Source: CAZSXU01 sp964610505
GTDB lineage: Bacteria; Arandabacterota; Arandabacteria; JAGLYR01
Direction of reading: 5' to 3'
NCBI GenBank assembly: GCA_964610505.1
Contig: CAZSXU010000035.1
Location: 1 to 34,001 of the forward strand
Length of the DNA: 34,001 bases
Part shown: positions 25,573 to 32,880 of the stretch, piece by piece
Layout: the number at the start of each line of letters is the position of its first letter
Numbering within the stretch: the first letter of the stretch is position 1
Position numbers and translations under genes: made by a program
Notes under the pieces: model-generated
The model's input: the letters and a program-made list of their open reading frames with translations, nothing else
Told to the model about the DNA's origin: nothing
Databases searched by the model: none

Positions 25573-26007
25573 CTATGGATCCTCCTTGATTGTCCATGGG
25601 CCTCCCGACCGGCCCGAACCACATTCCTGACCGCCTTGTCCCCTCCGCACCCCACCGCGAAACTTCCAGCGCCCACACGGCCCCGCCGGCCCCGTCATCA
25701 CGCCCGACTCCAGCTGCCCGGTTAGAAGACAGGCGACCGCATCCTCTGCTTCACCTGTCACCCACGAGAAAACCCGAATCCCCCGGGACATGAGTTCCCG
25801 TGCCTGAAACCTCCGAATCCCCCCGCAAATGACGACATCCACCCCCAACTGTTCCAGACGCCCGATCCTCTCCGCTGGATCCCAGTGCCCCACGGACATT
25901 CGCGTCTCTGTCGCGTCAGGAGTTTCCCGATCAACCAAGAGAATCTCTTGCGCGACATCGAATCGCGGCGAGACTCGGCTTCCGAAGACAAAAACGGCAA
26001 TTCTCAT
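25573..26007 (-). CDS. NifX/ORP-fold protein with basic Gly-rich tail, first gene of the ORP-type operon
   Basis: 144 residues. The ATG at 26007 is chosen because GGAG lies 5 nt upstream and the sigma-54 promoter (26037-26053) would sit inside the longer open frame beginning at 26085. Residues 1-105 are the NifX/ORP domain (MRIAVFVFGSRVSPRFDVAQ, LGVDVVICGGIRRFQ). Residues of about 109-144 form a Gly/Arg-rich tail with two cysteines (Cys111, Cys129), possibly a flexible arm that handles a metal cluster or contacts the ATPases. First gene after the promoter; next gene starts 1 nt after its stop. Confidence 0.87.
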   Translation of the reverse strand: MRIAVFVFGSRVSPRFDVAQEILLVDRETPDATETRMSVGHWDPAERIGRLEQLGVDVVICGGIRRFQARELMSRGIRVFSWVTGEAEDAVACLLTGQLESGVMTGPAGPCGRWKFRGGVRRGQGGQECGSGRSGGPWTIKEDP

Positions 26008-26036
26008 AACGGCTCCAGCCTTTCCTCTCCAACGAT

Positions 26037-26053
26037 ACGCAATACTCATGCCA
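26037..26053 (-). promoter_or_regulatory. Sigma-54 (-24/-12) promoter of the ORP-type operon
   Basis: Minus-strand TGGCATGAGTATTGCGT: consensus TGGCAYR-N4-TTGC with GG and GC exactly 10 nt apart. Predicted start near 26027, leaving a ~20-nt leader with the Shine-Dalgarno of the first gene. An enhancer-binding activator gene lies directly upstream. Confidence 0.85.
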
Positions 26054-26150
26054 CGACCGCTGGCAGCCGGAGGACTTCTTAACATGTTGCCAATAAAAAG
26101 GATAACAAGGCCGCGCAGGTGTCTGGACGGCGTGGAGCGTGCGTGGGTAT

Positions 26151-26196
26151 ATTGCGTTTTCGCGATCTATCGCGTATTTGCAGATACGCAATGCAA
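26151..26196. promoter_or_regulatory. Candidate upstream activating sequence (palindrome cluster)
   Basis: Two palindromes overlap end to end: CGCGAT-CT-ATCGCG (26161-26174) and GCGTAT-N6-ATACGC (26172-26189), framed by TTGCG (26152) and ACGCAA (26186-26191). The cluster centre is about 145 nt upstream of the predicted sigma-54 start point, a usual distance for enhancer sites, and lies between the activator gene and the operon. Confidence 0.65.
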
Positions 26197-26315
26197 CCCA
26201 CGGAAGAAATCTCGGCCCAGCAGGGTCGAAAAGCGCCGGCTGGGATTCAGGTGATTCGAGAGACTTCACCATGAGGGCGCTCTGGAAGGGCCGGGGTGGG
26301 AATCGGAGCAGCCGG

Positions 26316-26351
26316 CGGCTGCGCTGACGGCTGCGATGACGGCTGCCCACC
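26316..26351. repeat. Short 12-mer direct repeat
   Basis: CGGCTGCGCTGA, CGGCTGCGATGA and the partial CGGCTGCCCACC follow one another just beyond the activator gene's stop. No function recognised. Confidence 0.5.
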
Positions 26352-26364
26352 GGCGCGCATATGC

Positions 26365-27726
26365 CTACCGGCGGGGGTATGTGATGCCGAGTTTCTTCAT
26401 CTTTCGCCAGAGTGTCGTTTTGTCGATGCCCAACTCACGCGCAGCTCTACGCCTGTGACCTCCGTGCTTTTCCAGGACCTCGAGAACTGCGGCGGACTCC
26501 GCTCGTTTCAGGGGATTCTGAGACGCCGGCTCGATTCCCGGCGCCGGTTTCTCCACGTTCGAGTGCACATCCCGGGGCAGGTGATCTACTTCAATCCGAG
26601 GACCCCGGCAGAGAACGAAAGCGTGCTCGATGATGTTCTCCAGTTCCCGAATGTTGCCGGGGAAATCGTAGTTCATAAGAACCTCATAGACGTCCGGCGA
26701 CACGCCGGAGATGTGCTTTCCCTGCTTGAGGTTGAACTTGTGAACGAAGTGATCCACAAGAAGGGGAATGTCTTCTCTTCGATCCACCAGGGGAGGAAGA
26801 ACGATCCTGACCACGTTCAGGCGGAAGTAGAGATCCTCGCGAATGACCCCCTGTGCCAGCAACTCGGCGAGGACCTTGTTCGTGGCGGCGATCACGCGCA
26901 CGTTGGTTTTGATCGTGTGCGAGCTGCCCAGGGGCTCGTATTCCCTTTCCTGCAAAACCCTCAGCAGGCGAACCTGAAGTGCGGAAGAAATGTCTCCGAT
27001 TTCGTCCAGGAAGATCGTGCCCCCCTCCGCAAGGGAGAATCGGCCGGCCCGATCTGTTCTTGCGCCCGTGAAGGCTCCCTTCTTGTATCCGAAGAGCTCC
27101 GACTCCAGAAGCGTGTCCGGAAGGGCTCCACAGTTGACGGCAACGTAGGCCCCGTCCGCCCGTCCGCTCAGGTTGTGAATCGCCCGGGCGAAGAGCTCCT
27201 TCCCGGATCCGCTGGGTCCCTCGATGAGTACCGTGCTCTCGCTTCGGGCAATGTCCGGCAGTACGTCGAAGATTCGGCGGATCTCACGATTCTTGCTGAT
27301 GATGTCCTCGAAAGTGTACTGCTGCGTGATCTCTTTGCGAAGCGCCTCAATGGTCGAGAGATCTCGAAAGGTCTCCACACCGCCCGTGAGGGCGCCCTTC
27401 GCATCCCTCAACACGGCACTGCTGACGCTGATGGGAATGGTCTCTCCCCGGTCCCCCAGGATATCGGCCTTGAGATCGATGATCTCCCTGCCCTTGTCCA
27501 TGGTTTCCCTTAAGGCACAGGCGGTTTCGCAGATATTGGCTCGAAACACGTCAAAGCATTTCTGACCGATGGCCTGTTCGCGGGAGATTCCGGTGATGCG
27601 TTCGGCGGCGCGATTGAAGGACGTTATGTTCCAGTCGAGATCAACCGTGAAGACCCCATCGGCGATCGAATCGAGGATCACATCGCTGTGACCCGGAGGA
27701 CGGCGGTCGGAATCATCAGTGCTCAT
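26365..27726 (-). CDS. Sigma-54-dependent enhancer-binding activator with Cys-bearing PAS domain (regulator of the ORP-type operon)
   Basis: 453 residues from the ATG at 27726 (GGGGGGAAGAGAA upstream); the frame runs open to 27924 without support. Residues of about 14-125 are a PAS domain with three cysteines in the pattern C-x8-C-x3-C (Cys57, Cys66, Cys70), a candidate redox or Fe-S sensing site. Residues of about 140-375 form the AAA+ domain: Walker A GPSGSGKE (170-177), the sigma-54 contact loop GAFTGA (217-222), Walker B GGTIFLDEIGD. The last ~45 residues are a Fis-type helix-turn-helix (RRAARELGIDKTTLWRKMKKLGI). It lacks a receiver domain, so it senses a signal itself. Domain order and position match DVU2106, the activator of the Desulfovibrio ORP operons, and it probably drives the promoter at 26037-26053. 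Confidence 0.92.
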   Translation of the reverse strand: MSTDDSDRRPPGHSDVILDSIADGVFTVDLDWNITSFNRAAERITGISREQAIGQKCFDVFRANICETACALRETMDKGREIIDLKADILGDRGETIPISVSSAVLRDAKGALTGGVETFRDLSTIEALRKEITQQYTFEDIISKNREIRRIFDVLPDIARSESTVLIEGPSGSGKELFARAIHNLSGRADGAYVAVNCGALPDTLLESELFGYKKGAFTGARTDRAGRFSLAEGGTIFLDEIGDISSALQVRLLRVLQEREYEPLGSSHTIKTNVRVIAATNKVLAELLAQGVIREDLYFRLNVVRIVLPPLVDRREDIPLLVDHFVHKFNLKQGKHISGVSPDVYEVLMNYDFPGNIRELENIIEHAFVLCRGPRIEVDHLPRDVHSNVEKPAPGIEPASQNPLKRAESAAVLEVLEKHGGHRRRAARELGIDKTTLWRKMKKLGITYPRR

Positions 27727-27788
27727 CGTTCTCTTCCCCCCAGGGGCAGCCCATGTTGCGTCTTTCGGCGTCCGCTGCCTCCACGGAT

Positions 27789-27817
27789 ATGATACGCAAG
27801 TTCCGGGGTCCCGGCAA
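27789..27817 (-). promoter_or_regulatory. Candidate sigma-70 promoter of the activator gene
   Basis: Minus strand TTGCCG (27812-27817), 17-nt spacer, TATCAT (27789-27794). Predicted start near 27782, a 56-nt leader. Confidence 0.5.
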
Positions 27818-27903
27818 ATTCTTTTGCAGCAGGTTGCAGTTTCGCGTTCTTCGAGGTGAGCGCATCCGGAGAATCGAACCTCGGGGCCGCGAGGCGCGAA
27901 GAA

Positions 27904-27933
27904 GGGGACCGAGTGCGGCGGCACTCGATCCCC
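27904..27933 (-). terminator. Terminator-like hairpin after the cysteine-containing secreted protein gene
   Basis: Arms 27904-27916 and 27921-27933 pair over 13 bp. The single non-Watson-Crick position is a G-U pair only in the minus-strand transcript, which fits its use by the minus-strand gene ending at 27995. It is followed on that strand by TTCTTC. Confidence 0.6.
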
Positions 27934-27994
27934 CTGAGACGGTATCCACTCTGATTCGTGGGGGGAAGCGGACAGAACGTGTGGATCCCACCGT

Positions 27995-28723
27995 CTAGCG
28001 GAACATGTGCCTTACCATGCTCCAGCTCACCCGTTCGGTGGCCGATGGGAGTGCGCACCCCGGCAGCACGCCCGAGAGGTTTCCGAAGTATCGGTTCTGG
28101 CCGGCTTTGACCGCCAGAAGCGCGTCGCCGGAGACGATCGGCGCCGGAGGCCAATTCGAGTAAAAGCAGAAAACGCCCGTACCGGTGGGTCCCGGCGTGC
28201 ACCCATCCTCAATCGGCTCGAACTTGATCAAGGGGACATTTAGCCCCGGTATGGCGGCATCCCCATCGCAGCTCAGCTCGGCCGTGTAGTAGACCAAGCA
28301 TTCGTCCTCGCTCAAGGAAAAGGTAATATCGATCGCGAACGCGGCTGAAGAGGAACCATCCTCCGAGCCGTCCGGACCGATATCCTCCTGCTCGACATCG
28401 AAAACCGGCCCTTCCCGCGGCTCGCCGGAGGAGACCCCCGCCGGATTGTGAGCGGAAAACGGAAGATCTTCGCATCTGCAGCACTGCGAGAGCGTCAGGA
28501 TCAAGTCCAGATGGCTGAGCCCGCGCGGCGGCTGTCCGGAATCCCAGGTCACCTCGATGCAGTACTTCCATTCCCCCAACGTAAGGTCTTCCGAGAACGT
28601 CGCAGTACTCGTACCCGAGAGCAACGGATCCGCCCCCGCCGAAACTGCAACGAACATCCATCCCACGAGGATCAGTGGAACTGTAAACGAAAAGCGAGAC
28701 CTCCGTCCCGCCGAGGGTATCAT
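27995..28723 (-). CDS. Secreted cysteine-containing protein of unknown function
   Basis: 242 residues. The ATG at 28723 has AAGGAGGAC just upstream; a start at 28750 is less likely. Signal peptide at residues 1-31 ending AVSAGA. The mature part has two long strand-rich regions with eight or so cysteines, including QCCRCED and a spaced pair around CTPGPTGTGVFC, suggesting disulfides outside the cytoplasm. An acidic stretch (EQEDIGPDGSEDGS) lies in the middle. No known domain recognised; no C-terminal sorting module. It has a good promoter and a terminator-like hairpin, so it is a self-standing transcription unit. Confidence 0.75.
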   Translation of the reverse strand: MIPSAGRRSRFSFTVPLILVGWMFVAVSAGADPLLSGTSTATFSEDLTLGEWKYCIEVTWDSGQPPRGLSHLDLILTLSQCCRCEDLPFSAHNPAGVSSGEPREGPVFDVEQEDIGPDGSEDGSSSAAFAIDITFSLSEDECLVYYTAELSCDGDAAIPGLNVPLIKFEPIEDGCTPGPTGTGVFCFYSNWPPAPIVSGDALLAVKAGQNRYFGNLSGVLPGCALPSATERVSWSMVRHMFR

Positions 28724-28812
28724 CCCGTCCTCCTTAGGTTCCAGGGCCAACCGGGCAGACTCCAGGGGTCGCCCGCACGGCGAGCATCCTCATCTATTCA
28801 GATTTCCTATAT

Positions 28813-28841
28813 ACTATACACGCGAATACTCCCTTTGTAAA
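28813..28841 (-). promoter_or_regulatory. Sigma-70 promoter of the cysteine-containing secreted protein gene
   Basis: Minus strand TTTACA (28836-28841), 17-nt spacer, TATAGT (28813-28818): five of six bases in each box. Predicted start near 28806 gives an ~83-nt leader. Confidence 0.65.
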
Positions 28842-29157
28842 GGGATCTTGTGCAGCACCAGCAATGATTGTCGGCAAAGAGAACGTGATGCGCAATGCCA
28901 AGGAGGGTGTCAAACCGGCTCTTCGCAGCCAGACGAGGAAGTATCCAGGGGACTCGGCATGGGGGGAGCCTTTTTTGTCTGAGCAGCCGCCCTCGGAGCC
29001 GCAACGATTGTGGCCCCATTCGCACCCAGAGGCGGGCCGATACTGGAACGCACTGCGGGTTATTCCACCGGGCCTGCTTCTTCTGAGGCCCTCTGCACGA
29101 ATCAAGAACACGCCCGATCCGTCCGCTCAAGACGGTGGCGATTCCCGAGTCTCCGGA
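28842..29157. other. 316-bp stretch without a supported gene
   Basis: Lies between the promoter of the secreted-protein gene and the stop of the threonine dehydrogenase gene. Open frames on both strands lack ribosome binding sites and familiar motifs. A weak hairpin GGGCCT...AGGCCC (minus strand, near 29070-29091) could end the dehydrogenase transcript. Confidence 0.35.
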
Positions 29158-30135
29158 CTACAGCACACCCTGCCTGTGCTTCGCGCTCACCTTCTCCAGC
29201 ATGTCCTTCGTCATCTCGGCGAGGCCGAATTTCGGCTTCCAGCCCCACTCCTCCCGGGCCGCGCTGTCGTCGATGGACCTCGGCCAGCAATCCGCAATCT
29301 CCTGGCGGAAATCGGGCTTGTACGCAATCTCAAACTCGGGGAGGTGTGTCCTGATCTCCGCGGCCAGTTCTCCGACCGAGAAACTCATGGCGGTGACGTT
29401 GAAATCGGAGTGGTGCCTGAGTTTCGACCCATCGGCCTCCATGAGTTGGGTTGTGGCGTTCAGGCAGTCCGGGATGTACATCATCGGGAGTCTCGTGTCG
29501 TCCCTTACGAAGCACGTGTATCTCCCGTGCTTGATTGCTTCGTAGAAGATCTCGACGGCATAGTCGGTAGTCCCCCCTCCCGGGGGGGTCTCGCTGCTGA
29601 TGATGCCCGGGTAGCGGAGTCCTCGAACATCCAAACCGAAACGGTGGACGTAATAGTCACTCAGCCGTTCGCCGGCAACCTTGGTCACGCCGTACATGGT
29701 TCGGGGCTTAAGGACGGTTTCCTGCGGGGTGTTCTCCCGCGGAGTTTCCGGGCCAAAGGCCGCGATGGAACTGGGAATGAGCACCCCGGCCATATCTCGC
29801 ACTCTGGCGATTTCCAGGATGTTGTAGAGCCCGTTCATGTTGACGTCCCACGCCAGCCCGGGTTTTGTCTCTCCCACGGCGGAGAGGATGGCCGCCATAT
29901 GTACGATGTAGTTGATACCGTACGTATCGACGACCTTCTCGATCATGTCTCTGCGGGTGACGTCGACGACCTCGAAGGGGCCCGATTCCAGCAGCTTCCG
30001 GCTCGGTTGCGTCTTCCAATCCGCCGCCAGTACGTTATCGTTTCCAAACCGTTCCCGGAGCACCAGAGTCAGCTCGGAACCGATTTGACCCAGGGAGCCC
30101 GTGATCAGGATCTTCTCGATTTTCTTGTTCGTCAT
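29158..30135 (-). CDS. NAD-dependent L-threonine 3-dehydrogenase, short-chain (SDR) type
   Basis: 325 residues. Extended SDR/epimerase fold: NAD-binding TGSLGQIG (12-19), active-site Ser122/123 in PSSIAAFG, and Tyr148-x3-Lys152 in YGVTKVAGE. The stretches MAAILSAVGE, RYPGIIS and PGGGTTDYAVEIFYEA are characteristic of the SDR-type threonine dehydrogenase of Bacteroidota, archaea and trypanosomes rather than of UDP-glucose epimerases. It oxidises L-threonine to 2-amino-3-oxobutyrate, normally cleaved to glycine and acetyl-CoA by a ligase (Kbl), which is not in this window. The Shine-Dalgarno is weak. Has its own promoter, so it is not in an operon with the upstream membrane protein. Confidence 0.87.
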   Translation of the reverse strand: MTNKKIEKILITGSLGQIGSELTLVLRERFGNDNVLAADWKTQPSRKLLESGPFEVVDVTRRDMIEKVVDTYGINYIVHMAAILSAVGETKPGLAWDVNMNGLYNILEIARVRDMAGVLIPSSIAAFGPETPRENTPQETVLKPRTMYGVTKVAGERLSDYYVHRFGLDVRGLRYPGIISSETPPGGGTTDYAVEIFYEAIKHGRYTCFVRDDTRLPMMYIPDCLNATTQLMEADGSKLRHHSDFNVTAMSFSVGELAAEIRTHLPEFEIAYKPDFRQEIADCWPRSIDDSAAREEWGWKPKFGLAEMTKDMLEKVSAKHRQGVL

Positions 30136-30193
30136 CTGATTGGGTCGCTATGCTCGCTGTGAAAGAAGAACCGTCGAGTGCCCGAACGCTCCG

Positions 30194-30222
30194 ACTATAG
30201 CGGCCTTTAAGGACGCGGTCAA
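30194..30222 (-). promoter_or_regulatory. Sigma-70 promoter of the threonine dehydrogenase gene
   Basis: Minus strand TTGACC (30217-30222), 17-nt spacer, TATAGT (30194-30199). Five of six bases in each box; predicted start near 30187, ~52-nt leader. Confidence 0.7.
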
Positions 30223-30306
30223 GTGAAGAGTCGGGGCCAAGCATGCCGGCGACCGGACCACCGCCCTTCCCATTGTCCCCGGATCCCCGTGCGGGTCGCC
30301 CGAGAG

Positions 30307-30888
30307 CTACCAGAGGGCTCCCGGGGGAGCGACGACGCCCCCCGAAAAGACCATTTTCACCGCCTCCTCCATGGAGACGCCGATATCCTTAACCTCATCG
30401 GGGGCCACCAGCACCAGCACACCCGAGGTAGGATTCGGCGGCGTGGGGACAAACACACTTAGGAACAAGCGGCCCTCCGATTCGCTCTTGACCTCACCGG
30501 TCACGAAACCGACGGTCCGAAGCCCGGCCCGGGGATACTCCAGAACAACCGCTCGCTTGAACGCCACCTTGCCCGAGGCACTCAGGGATTCCACCAGGCT
30601 GCGGGTCGCACTGTAGATCGCTCCGGCCAAGGGAACCTTCCCGATCATGCGGTCGGCGGCTCCCGTCAGCCATCGTCCGATGAAGTTGCGGGCCAGAAGC
30701 CCGGCCAGATAAACCAGCACAATAAGCGCGACCAGCCCGAGCCCGGGCACAACGCGGCCGAGGACATAAGGCAAAACCGGCTGGAGAATCGCGTCCAGCG
30801 TCCGGAAGAGGAATCGCAGAACCAGGAAGGTGACCACGACGGGCACCACCACGGCGGCGCCCGCCAGAAGATTCGTCCGGAGTTTCAT
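30307..30888 (-). CDS. DUF502 family membrane protein
   Basis: 193 residues from the ATG at 30888, with GGGAGGG 5 nt upstream. The open frame continues far upstream (to 31815) but that part is antisense shadow of the transporter gene. Two transmembrane segments (about 8-29 and 46-66) are followed by the DUF502 core: NFIGRWLTGAADRMIGKVPL, AIYSATRSLVES, VVLEYPRAGLRTVGFVTGE and VFVPTPPNPTSGVLVLV. The family is widespread in bacteria and plants, where the plant members (LCV/COV) affect vascular pattern; the bacterial role is unknown. Lies 164 nt after the transporter gene on the same strand and may be read through from it. Confidence 0.88.
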   Translation of the reverse strand: MKLRTNLLAGAAVVVPVVVTFLVLRFLFRTLDAILQPVLPYVLGRVVPGLGLVALIVLVYLAGLLARNFIGRWLTGAADRMIGKVPLAGAIYSATRSLVESLSASGKVAFKRAVVLEYPRAGLRTVGFVTGEVKSESEGRLFLSVFVPTPPNPTSGVLVLVAPDEVKDIGVSMEEAVKMVFSGGVVAPPGALW

Positions 30889-31052
30889 AGGAACCCTCCC
30901 GCCGTTGGTCGTTCGGCTGGAATCCCGTCCGGTCGGCTGGCCGGAGGCCACACGCGAAGAGGAGAGGCGGCCCCCCTGACGCGGTCCGCCCGCCCACTCG
31001 AGATCCTGACCCTGACGCCAGCCCGTTTCGCATGCCGCGTCCGGCCCGGCCG

Positions 31053-32363
31053 TTAGGCTTCCTCCCTTGCCTGCCCGGGCGCCAGAAACCGGTTGTAGAG
31101 CAGGAGGCCCAGCATGGTGGCAATACCCATGAAGGTGAAGATCGTCCACAACATTCGAGGCTCGGGATCGACGCGGTTCTCCACGAAGTGCGTGTAGAGC
31201 GCGGCGCCCAGATTGCTTCCCACCAGGCTTCCGATGATCCCGTACAAGAATGCATACCCCATGTACACGGCGACCTTCTCCTTGGGCGCGATCATCCCGA
31301 CGTAGCTGTAGTACTTGGGATGACACGTCATCTCTCCAATGGAGAAAAGAACCACGCCGAAGAAGAAGAACCAGGCATGACCCGAGAGAGACAGGAGAAG
31401 AAATCCGAAGGTTCCAATCGCGACCCCCGTGACCATCGTCGGCAGGGCCTTGAAACGGTTCACGATCGCGCTCACCAGCATCTGAAGACAGATGATTGTC
31501 CCGGCGTTGACCGAAGTCACGTAGGCGACGTCGAACGTGATTCGATCTTCCCGGCCGAAGACACCGCCGATGGCCGTGAGGATGTTGTCGATGGGTGTGG
31601 TGTCGACGAACTCCTGAAGATACCAGAGGACGGTGTTGAACATCTGAAAATAGAGAATCCAGAACCCCGAGTAGATCACGATCATCAGCACGAATCGGAA
31701 ATTCCTGAGAACCATAACCGCCTCGCCCAGCGTCTGGCCGATGCTCTTGGTGTTCTCCGGCCGGGGCGGATCCCGGTAGATGAAGATGTTGGGCAGAAGC
31801 ATCAGGACACACCACGCCGAGGAGGCGATGAACACGTAGGACCAGGAGAATCCCTTCAGATAGCTCACGAGAATGGGCGACAGAAACGCTCCCAGATTGA
31901 TGGTCCAGTAATAGATGCCGAATCCGAGAGTGGAGTTCTTCTCTGTGGTCGATCGGGCCACCGTGCCCGAGATGATCGGTTTGAAAATCCCGCTGCCGAC
32001 GGCCATGAAGATCAGACTCGCAAACACAATTCCGTAGCTGCTGACGTGCCCGGTGATGAAGTACCCCACCGAGAGCATCGAGAAGGCGAACATGAGGACC
32101 CGCCGGTATCCGTACCGCTCCGCAAGCGCCCCGCCGAAGATCGGCATGATGTAGGTCAGGGCGTACACCACGGACTGAAGCAGCCCGACCGCGCTTTTGC
32201 TGAATCCCAGGCCACCGTCGGCCACCTTGCCCGCAAGGTAGACGGCGAGAACCGATTGGACGCCGTAGTAGGCACCCCGCTCGAAGAGCTCGTAGATCGA
32301 CGCCACCCAGAACGTTTTCGTGAATGAACGGATTCCCGTTTCATGCTTCACAGCCTCGGTCAT
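31053..32363 (-). CDS. Major facilitator superfamily transporter, POT/PTR peptide-type
   Basis: 436 residues from the ATG at 32363 (AAGGGGATG upstream); the frame is open to 32567, inside repeat DNA. About 12 membrane spans. Near the N-terminus YELFERGAYYG resembles the POT signature ExxERFxYY, with Gly in place of Phe. FGGALAERYGYRRVL is the MFS motif A loop after span 2. GIFKPIISGTVARS and NLGAFLSPILVSYL are also POT-like. Proton-coupled oligopeptide uptake is the best guess and fits the peptidases nearby, but other MFS substrates cannot be excluded. Followed by the DUF502 gene. Confidence 0.8.
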   Translation of the reverse strand: MTEAVKHETGIRSFTKTFWVASIYELFERGAYYGVQSVLAVYLAGKVADGGLGFSKSAVGLLQSVVYALTYIMPIFGGALAERYGYRRVLMFAFSMLSVGYFITGHVSSYGIVFASLIFMAVGSGIFKPIISGTVARSTTEKNSTLGFGIYYWTINLGAFLSPILVSYLKGFSWSYVFIASSAWCVLMLLPNIFIYRDPPRPENTKSIGQTLGEAVMVLRNFRFVLMIVIYSGFWILYFQMFNTVLWYLQEFVDTTPIDNILTAIGGVFGREDRITFDVAYVTSVNAGTIICLQMLVSAIVNRFKALPTMVTGVAIGTFGFLLLSLSGHAWFFFFGVVLFSIGEMTCHPKYYSYVGMIAPKEKVAVYMGYAFLYGIIGSLVGSNLGAALYTHFVENRVDPEPRMLWTIFTFMGIATMLGLLLYNRFLAPGQAREEA

Positions 32364-32405
32364 GGGACATCCCCTTCTCTTCGAGTGGGTTGGGTTGGAA
32401 TCCCC

Positions 32406-32435
32406 ATTGTTACCACAGAATTCGGGCCGTGACAA
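32406..32435 (-). promoter_or_regulatory. Weak candidate promoter of the POT-like transporter gene
   Basis: Minus strand TTGTCA (32430-32435), 18-nt spacer, AACAAT (32406-32411); predicted start ~36 nt before the ATG. Confidence 0.35.
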
Positions 32436-32453
32436 GTGTCCTTGGCTGAGGCA

Positions 32454-32487
32454 GAGAGGAGAAGGTGAAAGGTGAGAGGCGATAATC
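32454..32487 (+). repeat. Purine-rich heptamer array, copy 6
   Basis: GAGAGGA, GAAGGT (one base short), GAAAGGT, GAGAGGC, GATAATC; preceded by GCA. Confidence 0.7.
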
Positions 32488-32494
32488 CCACAGA

Positions 32495-32641
32495 CCGGGC
32501 CGACCGCGGTGAAGGTGCGCCGGAACGACGACAGGGCGAGGGATCTTTCAACGCCGCGGGTTGTCACCCTCCTCGCCGATCCGAATCCCCCATTCTCGTC
32601 GTGGAGGAGTGACGCCGAACCTTCCCCGCGGCAAAAGGCCC
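32495..32641 (+). repeat. Intergenic repeat module U2, full copy at second locus
   Basis: 147 nt; 8 differences by my count from 18709-18855, with no length change. Starts CCGGGCCGACCGCGGTGAAGG and ends GCGGCAAAAGGCCC. Confidence 0.75.
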
Positions 32642-32649
32642 GTACCGCA

Positions 32650-32663
32650 GAGAGTCGAGAACC
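32650..32663 (+). repeat. Purine-rich heptamer pair
   Basis: GAGAGTC, GAGAACC: a shortened array joining U2 to U1. Confidence 0.55.
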
Positions 32664-32669
32664 CTCTAA

Positions 32670-32834
32670 CCACAGATTTCACGGATTCTAGAGAGTGGCC
32701 CGGCCCGGTGACGAAGATGGGGCCTTGGGCTCGAGCGAAGGCCCCGTGACACAGCGTAGACAGCCGTACCCTGCTCGGCCGGAAAGCCTACGCTCGAGCC
32801 TTACGACCCCATTCTTCGCCCCCTTGCCAGATCA
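32670..32834 (+). repeat. Intergenic repeat module U1, copy 2 (imperfect palindrome)
   Basis: Starts CCACAGATTTCACGGATTC. 128 nt (32707-32834) are identical to 18536-18663 by direct reading, whereas the U2 modules beside them differ by several per cent. Confidence 0.8.
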
Positions 32835-32838
32835 GACA

Positions 32839-32873
32839 GAGAGGCAAGAGGCGAAAGGTGAGAGGCGATAATC
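32839..32873 (+). repeat. Purine-rich heptamer array, copy 7
   Basis: GAGAGGC, AAGAGGC, GAAAGGT, GAGAGGC, GATAATC in exact phase, joining U1 to the next U2 piece. Confidence 0.75.
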
Positions 32874-32880
32874 CTACAGA

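Noticed and set aside
25572..25676. N-terminal extension of the second NifX-like gene
   Set aside because: It overlaps the preceding operon gene; AAGGAGG and the family start point to 25571.
26041..26100. TTGGCAACATGTTAAG on the minus strand as another -24 element
   Set aside because: GG is present but no GC occurs 10 nt later; the element at 26037-26053 fits exactly.
26296..27513. 405-codon open frame on the plus strand
   Set aside because: Antisense of the sigma-54 activator gene.
28864..30162. 432-codon open frame on the plus strand
   Set aside because: Mostly antisense of threonine dehydrogenase, with no ribosome binding site and no recognisable domain.
30889..31815. N-terminal extension of the DUF502 gene
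   Set aside because: It overlaps the transporter gene in another frame, and a signal-like membrane start with a good ribosome binding site lies at 30888.
31032..32327. 431-codon open frame on the plus strand
   Set aside because: Antisense of the POT-like transporter gene; composition is extreme in charged residues.
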